This document shows, piece by piece, positions 45,080-54,874 of a DNA stretch of 64,000 nucleotides. Origin of the DNA: Hungatella hathewayi (lineage in GTDB: Bacteria; Bacillota; Clostridia; Lachnospirales; Lachnospiraceae); assembly GCA_025149285.1 (NCBI GenBank), contig CP102274.1, positions 3,994,001 through 4,058,000 of the forward strand. Reading direction: 5' to 3'. Each line of letters begins with the position of its first letter. Within the stretch, counting starts at the first letter, position 1. The notes beneath the pieces were generated by a model that searched no databases, had not been told where the DNA came from, and saw only the letters and a program-made list of their open reading frames with translations. Made by a program: the position numbers and the translations under genes.

Positions 45080-45972
45080 CCTTTCTTCCCTCCTTTTAAT
45101 ACGATTCCGTGGATAATCTTATTCTGGACCACGTAAATGATGACGATCATGAGCATGATAGCCACCGCCATGGTAGAAGCCAGGCCGAAGTTGCTGTATT
45201 TGAACGCCGTGTCAATGGTATAGAGCGTGAAGGTCGAGGATGCATACCCCGGACCGCCGCTGGTCATAACGTAAGGAATATCGAATACCTGAAGCGCGCC
45301 GCGGATATTGTCAAACAGGACAAAATCCACCATCAGCATAATGGCAGGAATCTGAATGTATTTGAACATCTGCCATGCGCTGGCCCCGTCAACCCGGGCC
45401 GCCTCCTGCACATCCTGCGGAAGGGACTGAAGCGCCGCCATAAACAGGATCACGTGATACCCCGAGAAACGCCATAAGGAAACGCCTGCCAGAACGAAGT
45501 TCACAATCTTCGGGTCTGAGAGCCAGTTTCTGATTAACGGCTCTAAATGGAACAGAGTCAGAATCTCATCAAAGGCTCCGTTGATTGGTGAAAAGAAATA
45601 GGAAAATGCATAGGAAATCGCCACGCCATTGATGATATACGGCATAAAGACCATAGTCTTATAGAACTTCGCGGCGCGGAGCTTAGAAGTCAGCAGGACG
45701 GCGAACATCAGCTCAATGGGAATAAAGAGCAGATGACCGAAGAAATAGACCGCATTGTTTCTCAGTGACTGCCATAAATCCTTGTTTTTCAGCATGTCAA
45801 AATAGTTGCCGATGCCGATGTAATCGTACGTCTTCGAATAGCCGTCCCAGTTGGTGAAGCTCATTCGGATCAGATCGAAGGCCGGTACCACCACAAAGCC
45901 GATCAGAAGAGCCATGGGGATGACCAGGGAACTGATGATAAATATCTTTTTCTGTCTTTCCAGTGAATTCAT
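45076..45972 (-). CDS. Carbohydrate ABC transporter permease (MalF type)
   Basis: A 298-aa permease with six membrane helices and the conserved EAA loop DVQEAARVDGASAWQMFKYI. GGGAGG precedes ATG 45972. It pairs with the downstream permease. Confidence 0.9.
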   Translation of the reverse strand: MNSLERQKKIFIISSLVIPMALLIGFVVVPAFDLIRMSFTNWDGYSKTYDYIGIGNYFDMLKNKDLWQSLRNNAVYFFGHLLFIPIELMFAVLLTSKLRAAKFYKTMVFMPYIINGVAISYAFSYFFSPINGAFDEILTLFHLEPLIRNWLSDPKIVNFVLAGVSLWRFSGYHVILFMAALQSLPQDVQEAARVDGASAWQMFKYIQIPAIMLMVDFVLFDNIRGALQVFDIPYVMTSGGPGYASSTFTLYTIDTAFKYSNFGLASTMAVAIMLMIVIIYVVQNKIIHGIVLKGGKKG

Positions 45973-46016
45973 AACTAACCTCCCGGATTGGATTGATTTT
46001 ACGGAATTTGGGGTAT

Positions 46017-46051
46017 AAAAAGGATGGGGCGTCTGTACGGAAACCCCATCC
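46017..46051 (-). terminator. Hairpin between binding protein and permeases
   Basis: On the minus strand GGATGGGG pairs with CCCCATCC and TTTTTA follows. Partial terminators here are typical and give higher binding-protein than permease levels. Confidence 0.7.
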
Positions 46052-46065
46052 CCTGTTACAGAGTC

Positions 46066-47454
46066 TTATTTAATTCCAAGTTTTGTTCTTGCTTCCGCCC
46101 ATTTTGCATTTAAAGTATCGAGTTCTGCCTTTAAATCAAAACCTTCCGTAAACATCTGAGCTCCCAGTTTCTTGTAATCGAAGGCGATCTCATTCTGAAT
46201 TGCCTGGAAATCATCTCCGCCGCCGTCATACATAACCAGTTCCATATCAGGCTGCAGCGCGTCAGCTTCTGCCAGGATCGGATCTTTCTCCTTCGGGAAA
46301 TTCGTCATGGAGGAGGCGCTGGTTACATAGTTAATGTATCCGGGATACCAGTCTTCGCTGTAGAACCACTCCACAAATGCCTTCGCCAGCTCCGGATTCT
46401 TGCTGTGTGTCGTCACGCCCATGAAGGAGTCGCCCTGTACGATCACGCGGAACGGATCACTGGAGGTATCTCTGACCGGAAGATAGAAGGTTCCCAGCTC
46501 TGAATAGTCATCCGTACCGGACTGGATGTTCTGTAATCCCCAGTCTCCGAGAGCCAGGATGGCCGCTTTCTTCTGTGCAAACAGCGCGGTTACCTGATCG
46601 TTGCCCATGCCCAGAGGATCTTTTCCGAACACGTCCATATTGAAGAGCTCATTGACCTTCGTATAGGCCTTGTTGATATCCGTCCCCTCTGCGAACGGCG
46701 CGTCGGATTTGGCCATATCGTTCCAGTTCTGGCCGTTGCCGCCCTCTAACGCAGGCATAAATTCCATATAAGGATAATCCGGCCATTCATCCTTCGCACC
46801 GAGGGCGATCGCCATGAAATCCGGGTTGTCTTTTCCGTAGTAATCCTGAAGCGTCTGCGCCGTCTGCTCAAATTCGCTCCATGTAGTCGGCACCGTCACG
46901 CCCGCTTCCTTAAACATGTCTTTCCAGTAAAATACGTATTCGTAGCCTGCTGTAAGCGGAACGCCCAGGATCTTGCCGTCTAAGGCATAGCCTGCTGCCA
47001 GTTCGTTATTCTTCGTGGCCTCCAGATCCGATAAATCAACGAGATAATCTTTGAATCTCGACAGTGTGAACGGTTTGTTAAACATGACATCCGGAAGCTG
47101 GTTGGCGGAAGTACGCATCTTCATGGCGTTCCAGTACTCGGAATCGTCCTTGATCTTCTCCACTTCGATTTCCGCATCCGGATACTTCTCCTGGAACTTG
47201 CCTACCATATCGTTCTGATCAATATAGTCCATCAGGTTGTTGTCCCAGATGGCAAATACCAGATTTCCCTTTAAATCCGCCCCGGCCGCCTCCGTATCGG
47301 GAGCCGCTGTTGTATCCGTCTGTCCGCCCGCCGTAGTGGCCGCGTCAGCCGCAGGTGTCTTTTCTGTCTCCTTCGAAGCCGTGGCTGAACAGCCTGTCGC
47401 CGCTCCCACCACCATCGCCGCGCAAAGTCCTAATGCCGCAATCTGTTTCTTCAT
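46066..47454 (-). CDS. Extracellular sugar-binding lipoprotein
   Basis: A 462-aa family 1 solute-binding protein. The lipoprotein signal ends at Cys22 (VVGAATGC), followed by a Thr/Ala-rich linker and a binding domain (NLVFAIWDNNLMDYIDQNDM). GGGAGG precedes ATG 47454. With the two permeases and lacZ it suggests uptake of a beta-galactoside. Confidence 0.9.
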   Translation of the reverse strand: MKKQIAALGLCAAMVVGAATGCSATASKETEKTPAADAATTAGGQTDTTAAPDTEAAGADLKGNLVFAIWDNNLMDYIDQNDMVGKFQEKYPDAEIEVEKIKDDSEYWNAMKMRTSANQLPDVMFNKPFTLSRFKDYLVDLSDLEATKNNELAAGYALDGKILGVPLTAGYEYVFYWKDMFKEAGVTVPTTWSEFEQTAQTLQDYYGKDNPDFMAIALGAKDEWPDYPYMEFMPALEGGNGQNWNDMAKSDAPFAEGTDINKAYTKVNELFNMDVFGKDPLGMGNDQVTALFAQKKAAILALGDWGLQNIQSGTDDYSELGTFYLPVRDTSSDPFRVIVQGDSFMGVTTHSKNPELAKAFVEWFYSEDWYPGYINYVTSASSMTNFPKEKDPILAEADALQPDMELVMYDGGGDDFQAIQNEIAFDYKKLGAQMFTEGFDLKAELDTLNAKWAEARTKLGIK

Positions 47455-47555
47455 GTTTCTTACCTCCCTTAGTTTGTTGATGGTTCAAGTTTACCATTTT
47501 CATCCACGCATCTCCATGAACTAAGGTTTGAAAACTTGATATATCGTTAGGTCTT

Positions 47556-49112
47556 TTATTTCCGGTATGCTCCCGGGCTGACCTGACAGATCTTTTTGAA
47601 TACTCTCGTAAAATGTTCCACACTGTTATACCCCACACTCTGGCTGATCTCATAAATTTTCAAATCGGTCTGCTCCATCAGCTCCCTGGCCTTCCGGATC
47701 CGCACCTCGGTTAAGTAGTTGCTGAAGGTCATTCCCTCCTCCTTTGTAAACCGGGAGCTGAAGTATTTCTCATTTACCCCCACATAGCCGGCCACACTTC
47801 CCAGCGTCAGCTCCGGGTTGGAGTAATTATCCATTATAAAGCGCTTTGCCCTGCTCATCATATCCGCCTGGCGCCGGTCATTCTGATGAGCCGCATAATC
47901 CATCACCCAGCGGAAATAATTGTTAAGCCACAGTTCCAGACTCCCCATCTCCTCCAGCCGGCCGATTTTCTCGTAATAATTCACCTTTTCCGCAAAAAGG
48001 GCTCCGATATCGTCGTGACTCTCGTTCAGGAGCCAAGCCAGATTACAGATGAGGCAGAGGATCTCCTTCTTTGCCGAAGAAAGCCCGCTCCCGTAGAAAA
48101 CTGCGATCAGCTTCTGCTTCTCCTCCGAAACCGTCATCTCATCCGCGGTCAGAAGCCCTGCTGCCAGACGCTTATACCGGCTGAAGGAATTCCTTGCCTC
48201 TAAGTAGTCCACGCTGTCCTTCTCCCACGGGCTGCACACTGCCGCTCTCCCCTTCAGCCAGTGGAGAGAGAGCCAGCCCCCGGCTTCCTCGAACCTGGAG
48301 AGAAAATCCCCCGCTCCGCTTCCTCTGGTGCTGATTCCCGCTGAGACGGGAAGATTTAAGAAATTATTCCAGACACTGCACAGCTGTCTGCAGGTAGAAA
48401 CCGCATTATCCTGATACTGTCCCGCATCCAGAATCCGGTAGAGCATCACGTAACGCGACGGAGATATCGTCCCCAGCACACACCGGGAGACCACCCGCGG
48501 AATCTGAGCCGCAAACTCCAGCAGAGGCCTGATCAGCTTTCCTTCAAAATCCCCGGCAAATCTCCCGGCATGCTTCTGAAATTCATCGATTTCAAACTGC
48601 ACGACCAGATACTCCCCTGCCAGGAATTCCTCATCCAGTTCGCACTTTCCCATGGCCATGGCGGCCAGACGCTCAGAATCCGATATTTTTTCCCTGCTTT
48701 CCTCCGCGCTGTTCTGCCTTCCGGTCTCTTCTTCACTCTCCCACTCTCCGTTCAGACCTTCCAGCATATTTTTCAGCAGTTCTCCGTTTAAATCGGCCTT
48801 AAGCAGATAGTCGCAGGCGCCGAGCCGGAAGGCGTCCCGCACCAGCTTAAAATCATCGTATCCGCTGAGGACCAGAACCTTCGGCATAACATCAAAACGG
48901 CTGACCGCCTCCAAAAGCCCAATCCCGTCGAGAACCGGCATCTTCATATCGCTGATAATCAAATCCACCGTATGATTCTTTAAATACTGAAGCGCCGCTT
49001 CCCCGTGGATGGCGTCTGCCGCAATCTGAAACCCCAGCTCCTCCCAGTTAATGAGAGAGCGAAGGGTAATTCGGATTATCGTGTCGTCATCTACAATTAA
49101 TACCTTCCTCAT
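47556..49112 (-). CDS. Response regulator, AraC type (YesN)
   Basis: A 518-aa regulator. The receiver domain has the acidic pair VDDDT and phosphoacceptor Asp in DLIISDMKMPVLDG. A long linker is followed by a C-terminal AraC double HTH (GYVGVNEKYFSSRFTKEEGM and SQSVGYNSVEHFTRVFKKIC, SPGAY). ATG 49112 follows GGGAGGGATTAAT and lies one base past the kinase stop. It should regulate the downstream transporter. Confidence 0.9.
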   Translation of the reverse strand: MRKVLIVDDDTIIRITLRSLINWEELGFQIAADAIHGEAALQYLKNHTVDLIISDMKMPVLDGIGLLEAVSRFDVMPKVLVLSGYDDFKLVRDAFRLGACDYLLKADLNGELLKNMLEGLNGEWESEEETGRQNSAEESREKISDSERLAAMAMGKCELDEEFLAGEYLVVQFEIDEFQKHAGRFAGDFEGKLIRPLLEFAAQIPRVVSRCVLGTISPSRYVMLYRILDAGQYQDNAVSTCRQLCSVWNNFLNLPVSAGISTRGSGAGDFLSRFEEAGGWLSLHWLKGRAAVCSPWEKDSVDYLEARNSFSRYKRLAAGLLTADEMTVSEEKQKLIAVFYGSGLSSAKKEILCLICNLAWLLNESHDDIGALFAEKVNYYEKIGRLEEMGSLELWLNNYFRWVMDYAAHQNDRRQADMMSRAKRFIMDNYSNPELTLGSVAGYVGVNEKYFSSRFTKEEGMTFSNYLTEVRIRKARELMEQTDLKIYEISQSVGYNSVEHFTRVFKKICQVSPGAYRK

Positions 49113-49113
49113 A

Positions 49114-50880
49114 TTAATCCCTCCCAGCCGCCGGAATCCGCAGAACCGTCTCCGTATACCTTCCAACTTCACTCCGTATCTGAAGTGTGCATTCATCTCC
49201 GTAGTTCAAAACAAGACGCGTATTGACGTTCGTCACTCCGATGCTTACGTAGTCTTCATTTTCCGCAGTCTCGTTCGACAGCAGACGGCGGATTTCCTCC
49301 TCTGTCATCCCTTTTCCGTTGTCGCGGACCGTGATGTACAGATATTGATCCTCAAGACGGGCCTTCACCGTAATTTTCCCCAGTTCCTCTTCCTGCCCGG
49401 AGAATCCGTGGACGATGGAGTTCTCCACAATCGGCTGGAGAATCAGCCGGGGAACCATACAGCTTCCGCAGCCTTCCCCGATTTCATATTCGATCTCAAA
49501 ACCGTCGGAATATCGGATCTTCATGAGATAGATAAAGCCATCCAGCACTTCCAGCTCCTCATCCAGAGTATAAAAGCCCACATTGCTCCGGAACGAACAG
49601 GACAATATCTTAATCAGCGCCTCTGCCATCCTGGCGATCGCCTCATACCTGGACACCTGTGCGATAAATCGGATGGAATTTAAGGAATTTACCAGAAAAT
49701 GCGGATTGATCTGCGACTGCAGTGCCCGGATCTCCGCCTCGTGTTTCTTCTGCTGTTCCTCTTCGTTCTCCTGCATCAGCTGCTTCAGCCGCCTCGTCAT
49801 ACGGTTGAAGGAATGAATCATGACACGGAGTTCAGCCTGTCCCACCGGAACCACATGGACATCCAGCCTGCCCTCCTCCACCAGTCTCATCCCTTCCACG
49901 GTGTTGTGGATAGGATCGATGATATTCTTTAAAAAGTAACTGGAAAACAGATAGAACAATCCGAATAAGACGACCGTTACCGCCACGATCACAGCGGCTA
50001 TCCGGGTAAAATCCCGGGTCAGCAGCTCGGAATCGACCACGCTGACGGCAAGGAGCCCCGTTACCGGTTCCTCGGAGATGACATATACGTAATTCTTACC
50101 GTCCAGCTTATGGTGCAGTTCTGTCTCTCCTCCCGAGATAATCTCCGGAATGAAGAAGCGCATGCCGTCGTTGACGTCAAACACCGGAGTCCCATCCGGA
50201 TTTAAGAGCATGGTAACCCCCAGCAGCTTCTCCTTGTTGTACTCCTTTATTAAGTTTCCGGTCTGGGACGATACAAAAAGAGCCGCCATCTCCACCACAT
50301 TATCGCGGTCCACGTCGATCCCCGGGGAAAGTCCCGCCACTATGGTCAGCATGTGGGCTTTTCGCGAGGCCGTAACGTTTCTGTCGTAAAAGCCGACTTT
50401 CACCATATTTTTATCGTTCAGGGCCTGCTGGTACCAGGACGCGGCCTTGATCTCCTCGTCCGGCAGAATGATATCGTCCTTCATATAGGTAGATTCCCCA
50501 TCCTTCATATAAAAGACGGCAGATAAAATATCCTGTACCGGAACCATGGCGAAGTTAAAGGACTCCGATAACATACGCGCCGCACTGTACCGTTTCGTAA
50601 AGTCCTGCGTATCGGTCATCGCCGCAATTTTCATGATTTCATTGTCATTGACATAGACGAAATGGGACAGCCGCAGGGAGACGTCCTTCACCTCACCGCC
50701 CAGAGTGGCTATGATATTGTCCTGGGCGCGTTTAATGCTGCGGGTTGCAGAATCGATCATCATCGTACGGATGATGGCGATAGAAATGATGATGATAAGC
50801 AGAATAGGGATGACAATAAGGGCGAGAAACGTGTGATAATAAGAAGCCTTCAGATTCTTCTTTTTATTCAGCCACATCAT
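49114..50880 (-). CDS. Sensor histidine kinase (YesM type)
   Basis: A 588-aa kinase. Transmembrane helices lie at about 17-37 and 290-312, flanking an extracellular Cache-like domain. A HAMP linker is followed by the phosphoacceptor His (ALQSQINPHFLVNSLNSIRF) and an ATPase with VRDNGKGMTEEEI. It probably senses an extracellular sugar and phosphorylates the YesN-like regulator encoded immediately after it. Confidence 0.9.
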   Translation of the reverse strand: MMWLNKKKNLKASYYHTFLALIVIPILLIIIISIAIIRTMMIDSATRSIKRAQDNIIATLGGEVKDVSLRLSHFVYVNDNEIMKIAAMTDTQDFTKRYSAARMLSESFNFAMVPVQDILSAVFYMKDGESTYMKDDIILPDEEIKAASWYQQALNDKNMVKVGFYDRNVTASRKAHMLTIVAGLSPGIDVDRDNVVEMAALFVSSQTGNLIKEYNKEKLLGVTMLLNPDGTPVFDVNDGMRFFIPEIISGGETELHHKLDGKNYVYVISEEPVTGLLAVSVVDSELLTRDFTRIAAVIVAVTVVLFGLFYLFSSYFLKNIIDPIHNTVEGMRLVEEGRLDVHVVPVGQAELRVMIHSFNRMTRRLKQLMQENEEEQQKKHEAEIRALQSQINPHFLVNSLNSIRFIAQVSRYEAIARMAEALIKILSCSFRSNVGFYTLDEELEVLDGFIYLMKIRYSDGFEIEYEIGEGCGSCMVPRLILQPIVENSIVHGFSGQEEELGKITVKARLEDQYLYITVRDNGKGMTEEEIRRLLSNETAENEDYVSIGVTNVNTRLVLNYGDECTLQIRSEVGRYTETVLRIPAAGRD

Positions 50881-50923
50881 TTCCCGCCCTCCGGTTCTGC
50901 CAAATTTGTAAATAGTATTTCAT

Positions 50924-51076
50924 ATTATACAACAGCAAAATCATAAAATCAATAAAACGGCTGGTATTTGTATGCCTTCTTCCTTAACCATGCCTGAGGA
51001 TTAATCCGCCTTCACAAACGTCTCAATCCTCGTCTCAATCCGTATCTTCTCCCCCCTGCGAATCCTGTACGCAACC
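50924..51076. repeat. Left copy of 153-bp direct repeat around the IS element
   Basis: This segment is identical base for base, offset 2,151, to 53,075-53,227. The right copy is the 3' end of the DUF2264 gene plus downstream DNA, so the left copy is a duplicate of that gene end. The first mismatch is at 51077 versus 53228. Confidence 0.95.
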
Positions 51077-53074
51077 CGGGTCTTTGACACCCCTAACTAT
51101 AAAAATCAGCGTGTAAGCCAGTAATGACTTATATTTTTTTGTCAACTTTATTGTTTTTATATATAGGCTTTTTGGTCTTTTTGTGGTATACTATTTAGAT
51201 AGAGGTGATCATTATGAAGGTTAGCATATCAAAGTCTAAGAACGCAGAGTCTTTCTATATTAAGCAGTCTTATATTGACGGAAATGGAAAATCTACATCA
51301 AGAACCATACGAAAGCTCGGTACATTAAAAGATTTATTAGCGGAGCACGGCCCTACCCGTGAGGATGTCATGAAATGGGCTAAGGAACAGGCACGTATCG
51401 AAACGGAACGGTATGAACTGGAAAAAGAAAGTCATTGTATCCCCATTGTATTTCACCCTAACCGGAAGATTCCTCATGGGCAGAGGCGCAACTTTCAAGG
51501 CGGCTACCTCTTCTTACAGTCCATTTACTACGAATTAGGGCTAAACCGGATCTGCAGAAAAATACGGGACAAACATCACTATACCTATGATCTGAATGCG
51601 ATCCTGTCCGATCTGATCTATACAAGGGTGTTAGATCCTGGCAGCAAGCGGTCCTCCTATGAAGCTGCCAAAGGATTTTTAGAGGCACCTGCCTATGAAC
51701 TGCACGATGTCTACCGGGCTTTGACTGTTCTTTCTGAGGAATGTGATCTTATTCAGGCAGAGGTCTATAAGAATTCAAAATCCATTCTGGAACGGAATGA
51801 CCGGGTTCTCTATTATGACTGTACGAACTTTTACTTTGAGATCGAACAGGAGGACGGCAATAAAAAGTACGGGAAAAGTAAAGAGCATCGTCCCAATCCG
51901 ATTGTACAAATGGGACTTTTTACGGATGGAGACGGGATCCCCCTGGCCTTCCGTCTGTTTCCGGGGAATGAGAACGAACAAAAGTCCTTAAAGCCTCTTG
52001 AAAAAAAGGTCATTGAGGAGTTTGGCTGTGAACGGTTTATCTTCTGCTCAGATGCCGGTTTAGGCTCAGAAAACAACCGGCTCTATAACCACACCAGGAA
52101 CCGTTCTTATATCATCACACAGTCGATAAAAAAACTTCCGGTGGAATACAGGGAACTGGCGCTTAACCGCAAAAGATTCCGAAGGCTTTCCGACAACCGG
52201 CTCACAGACCTTGATACGATCACGGAAAAGGATTCTGATGAGCTTTTCTATAAAGAAGAGCCATACAGCACCAGGAAAATGGAGCACCGGCTCCTGATCA
52301 CCTATTCCCCCAAGTATGCCGCCTACCAGAGGGAAGTCAGAGAAAAACAGGTGGAGCGGGCAAAAGCCATGCTTGCAGATGGAAATCATAAAAAAACAGG
52401 GAAGAATCCAAATGATCCCGCAAGATTCATTGGTAAATCAGCAGTTACGAAAGATGGGGAGAGCGCAGACATCCGGTATGTTCTGGATGAACAAAAGATT
52501 GTGGAGGAGGCAAGGTATGACGGCCTTTATGCCGTCTGCACGGATTTATTTGAAGATGATCCGGGAGAGATCCTAAAGGTAAGTGAACGCAGATGGCAGA
52601 TAGAGACCTGTTTTCGGATCATGAAGACGGATTTTTCCGCAAGACCTGTATATGTACAAAGAGAAGACCGCATCAAGGCCCACTTTCTCATCTGTTTTTT
52701 GGCATTACTCGTTTACCGGTGTTTGGAGAACAAGCTTAATAAGCGGTACAGCTGTGAGGAAATCGTTTCTGCCCTAAAAGGATTTGCCTTTGCGGATGTG
52801 CAGGGACAAGGTTTTATCCCTATATACGAATCCACGAACTTGACAGATGAACTGCACAAAATAAGCGGTTTTGAAACCGACTATGAATTCCTCACCAAAA
52901 GCAGGATGAGAGAGATCCAGAAATTGAGCAAAAAGAAGACAAGCTAGTTAAAATTTATAACGTTTCCCAGAAGCAAGAAAAAGACTATATATCAAAACGA
53001 AACAACACCGCTGTAAAACCCTGATAGAATGGGCATTATAGCGGTGTTTTGTTAAAAAGACTGTCAAAGACGGG
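51077..53074 (+). mobile_element. IS1634-family insertion sequence (about 1,998 bp)
   Basis: It is bounded by the two 153-bp repeats. Left end GGTCTTTGACA (51079-51089) and the right end, read on the other strand, GTCTTTGACA are imperfect terminal inverted repeats. It carries one transposase gene and a hairpin near its right end (ACACCGCT...AGCGGTGT). IS1634-type elements are known for long, variable target duplications. Confidence 0.8.
51214..52947 (+). CDS. IS1634-family DDE transposase
   Basis: A 577-aa transposase from ATG 51214 (AGAGGTG upstream). The DDE residues are likely the Asp of VLYYDCTNFYFE, the Asp of FIFCSDAGLGS, and the Glu of SERRWQIETCFRIMK. The N-terminus (SFYIKQSYIDGNGKSTSRTI, KLGTLKDLL) is typical of IS1634/IS4-group proteins. 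The reading frame is intact, so it may still be active. Confidence 0.85.
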   Translation: MKVSISKSKNAESFYIKQSYIDGNGKSTSRTIRKLGTLKDLLAEHGPTREDVMKWAKEQARIETERYELEKESHCIPIVFHPNRKIPHGQRRNFQGGYLFLQSIYYELGLNRICRKIRDKHHYTYDLNAILSDLIYTRVLDPGSKRSSYEAAKGFLEAPAYELHDVYRALTVLSEECDLIQAEVYKNSKSILERNDRVLYYDCTNFYFEIEQEDGNKKYGKSKEHRPNPIVQMGLFTDGDGIPLAFRLFPGNENEQKSLKPLEKKVIEEFGCERFIFCSDAGLGSENNRLYNHTRNRSYIITQSIKKLPVEYRELALNRKRFRRLSDNRLTDLDTITEKDSDELFYKEEPYSTRKMEHRLLITYSPKYAAYQREVREKQVERAKAMLADGNHKKTGKNPNDPARFIGKSAVTKDGESADIRYVLDEQKIVEEARYDGLYAVCTDLFEDDPGEILKVSERRWQIETCFRIMKTDFSARPVYVQREDRIKAHFLICFLALLVYRCLENKLNKRYSCEEIVSALKGFAFADVQGQGFIPIYESTNLTDELHKISGFETDYEFLTKSRMREIQKLSKKKTS

Positions 53075-53227
53075 ATTATACAACAGCAAAATCATAAAAT
53101 CAATAAAACGGCTGGTATTTGTATGCCTTCTTCCTTAACCATGCCTGAGGATTAATCCGCCTTCACAAACGTCTCAATCCTCGTCTCAATCCGTATCTTC
53201 TCCCCCCTGCGAATCCTGTACGCAACC
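53075..53227. repeat. Right copy of 153-bp direct repeat
   Basis: It covers the last 76 bases of the DUF2264 gene (53152-53227) and 77 bases beyond it. It is the original copy; the left copy sits beyond the IS element. Confidence 0.95.
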
Positions 53228-54858
53228 GCAGGAATGGAGGCGTTCGCATAGAGCACATTCGTATTGGGATCGGCCCCGATCACGACGCCGGCAGCCTCCG
53301 GCCCCTCGCCGGATACGGTACAGCCCTGTTTCTCCCAGGACACGGAGGCGGTCTTTCCTTCCGCTGACTCTCCATACCCTTCTGTAAACTTCTCCACAGC
53401 AAAGCCGCAGTCATAGGCAGTACAGTCGTAATCACTCTCCACCTCGTGGATTCTCATGTGTCCGTACTCCGTCGGTATCACCACCGAGGTCACTCTGATT
53501 CCCGGAAACGCCTGCCAGTCGCTGACCACCCGGTCCGCAAAGATATGATAGGATTCGCTTACCTTCCTGACAAACACGTAATCGTCGCCGTCGATTACGA
53601 AAGCCAGCGCGGAATCCGGCGCATTCTCATGAAGCACGATCTGGCTGCGGGCCACGGAAAATCCAAATTTCGTGGAATATGCAAATTTAGAGTATTTTTC
53701 CGGCACATGGCCGTGACCGTATTTTTCACATACACCGGCCGGATAAGCGGTCACATCCCTTCCGCGCCGCTGCACGATCATATTGGCCTGAGGCATCATT
53801 TTCACCTCTGCCAGAGCAGGAAGCGGCGCCGCTTCCACGCTCCAGAACGGATGCTCATCCGGCAGCGCCAGGCACAGAAGCGTCTTCATTCCCCAGTACG
53901 GCGACCCCGGCGCATTGTAGCGCTCTGCCATAATCAGGTTTGGATACGCGTAGCCGATGGTCAGCACGCCGTCCCGGTCGAAGATCTTCTGCCCGCACCA
54001 CCAGTTCAAATGGCGGGCGAGAATTCCCTTTACCACAGCCACAGGAATCTCATCAAGACCTGCGAACACATAGGCTGACCAGAATGCCGCCTCACCGAAC
54101 CGGTAGGACAGGCTCCTTCCATAAGGAAGCGCCGCCCCATCCTCATCGAACCAGTAGATAAAATCCCCGGCAAAGATTTCAGCCCGTTCCTTAAACCGTG
54201 CGCATCGTTCCGGGTCCTCATCAGCCATTGCCACGGAATACAGAAGTCCATAGTAATGCATGGCAAATGAGATATAATAATCCTTCTGTCCCGACGCTCC
54301 ATCCCGGTACCAGCCGTCTTCCAGATAGTAGCTTTCGATCTTATCCAGACCGGACTGCAGATTTTTCGCGTCATAGCGGCAGCCGTTCTTCTTAAGCGCC
54401 ACATTGACCAGAATCATAAAAAACTGCCAGTTGCAGTCCGGTATGATATGCCCGTTGATGCCGTAAAGCCAGTCTGCCAGGTGGTTCTGTCCCTCCTCGC
54501 CAAGTGGTTCCCAGACCTTTTCCGGCGTAAAGATCATTCCGCTCGCGATGGCCGCCATTTCCACGAACCGCTGGTCGTAATCCGTAAAGCCGCCCCAGTA
54601 TTCCGGGTGATCCGGATCGGTTCCGTTCTTAAGTCCCTTCTGGTAAAGTTCCTCAAAGCCGTCTCCTCCGCCCTTCCAGAAGGGAACCAGAGCCCACAGC
54701 GGCCGGGAAAATGCTTCCATCTCGATGCTGACCTCCGGATAAGTTACTCCGCTGTCTCCCAGATGCAGCCTGGCTCCGCCCTCGCTGTACAGTGGTTTTA
54801 AAGGATTCAGAACGGAAAACATCCAGTCCCGGAAATCCTGTTTTGTCTCTAATCTCAT
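53152..54858 (-). CDS. DUF2264 family protein
   Basis: A 568-aa protein with an (alpha/alpha)-barrel-like N-terminal half (SRPLWALVPFWKGGGDGFEE, PDCNWQFFMILVNVALKKNG, GASGQKDYYISFAMHYYGLL) and a beta-rich C-terminal half. DUF2264 is often found with polysaccharide-degradation genes and resembles heparinase II/III-type folds; its reaction is not settled. GGAGG precedes ATG 54858. It is the last gene of the uronide operon. Confidence 0.8.
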   Translation of the reverse strand: MRLETKQDFRDWMFSVLNPLKPLYSEGGARLHLGDSGVTYPEVSIEMEAFSRPLWALVPFWKGGGDGFEELYQKGLKNGTDPDHPEYWGGFTDYDQRFVEMAAIASGMIFTPEKVWEPLGEEGQNHLADWLYGINGHIIPDCNWQFFMILVNVALKKNGCRYDAKNLQSGLDKIESYYLEDGWYRDGASGQKDYYISFAMHYYGLLYSVAMADEDPERCARFKERAEIFAGDFIYWFDEDGAALPYGRSLSYRFGEAAFWSAYVFAGLDEIPVAVVKGILARHLNWWCGQKIFDRDGVLTIGYAYPNLIMAERYNAPGSPYWGMKTLLCLALPDEHPFWSVEAAPLPALAEVKMMPQANMIVQRRGRDVTAYPAGVCEKYGHGHVPEKYSKFAYSTKFGFSVARSQIVLHENAPDSALAFVIDGDDYVFVRKVSESYHIFADRVVSDWQAFPGIRVTSVVIPTEYGHMRIHEVESDYDCTAYDCGFAVEKFTEGYGESAEGKTASVSWEKQGCTVSGEGPEAAGVVIGADPNTNVLYANASIPAVAYRIRRGEKIRIETRIETFVKAD

Positions 54859-54874
54859 GTTCCTTCCGCCTCCT

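Noticed and set aside
53075..53151. Repeat as an integration attachment site rather than target duplication
   Set aside because: The enclosed DNA is a single IS1634-type element with terminal inverted repeats directly abutting both repeats and no recombinase of the integrase type.
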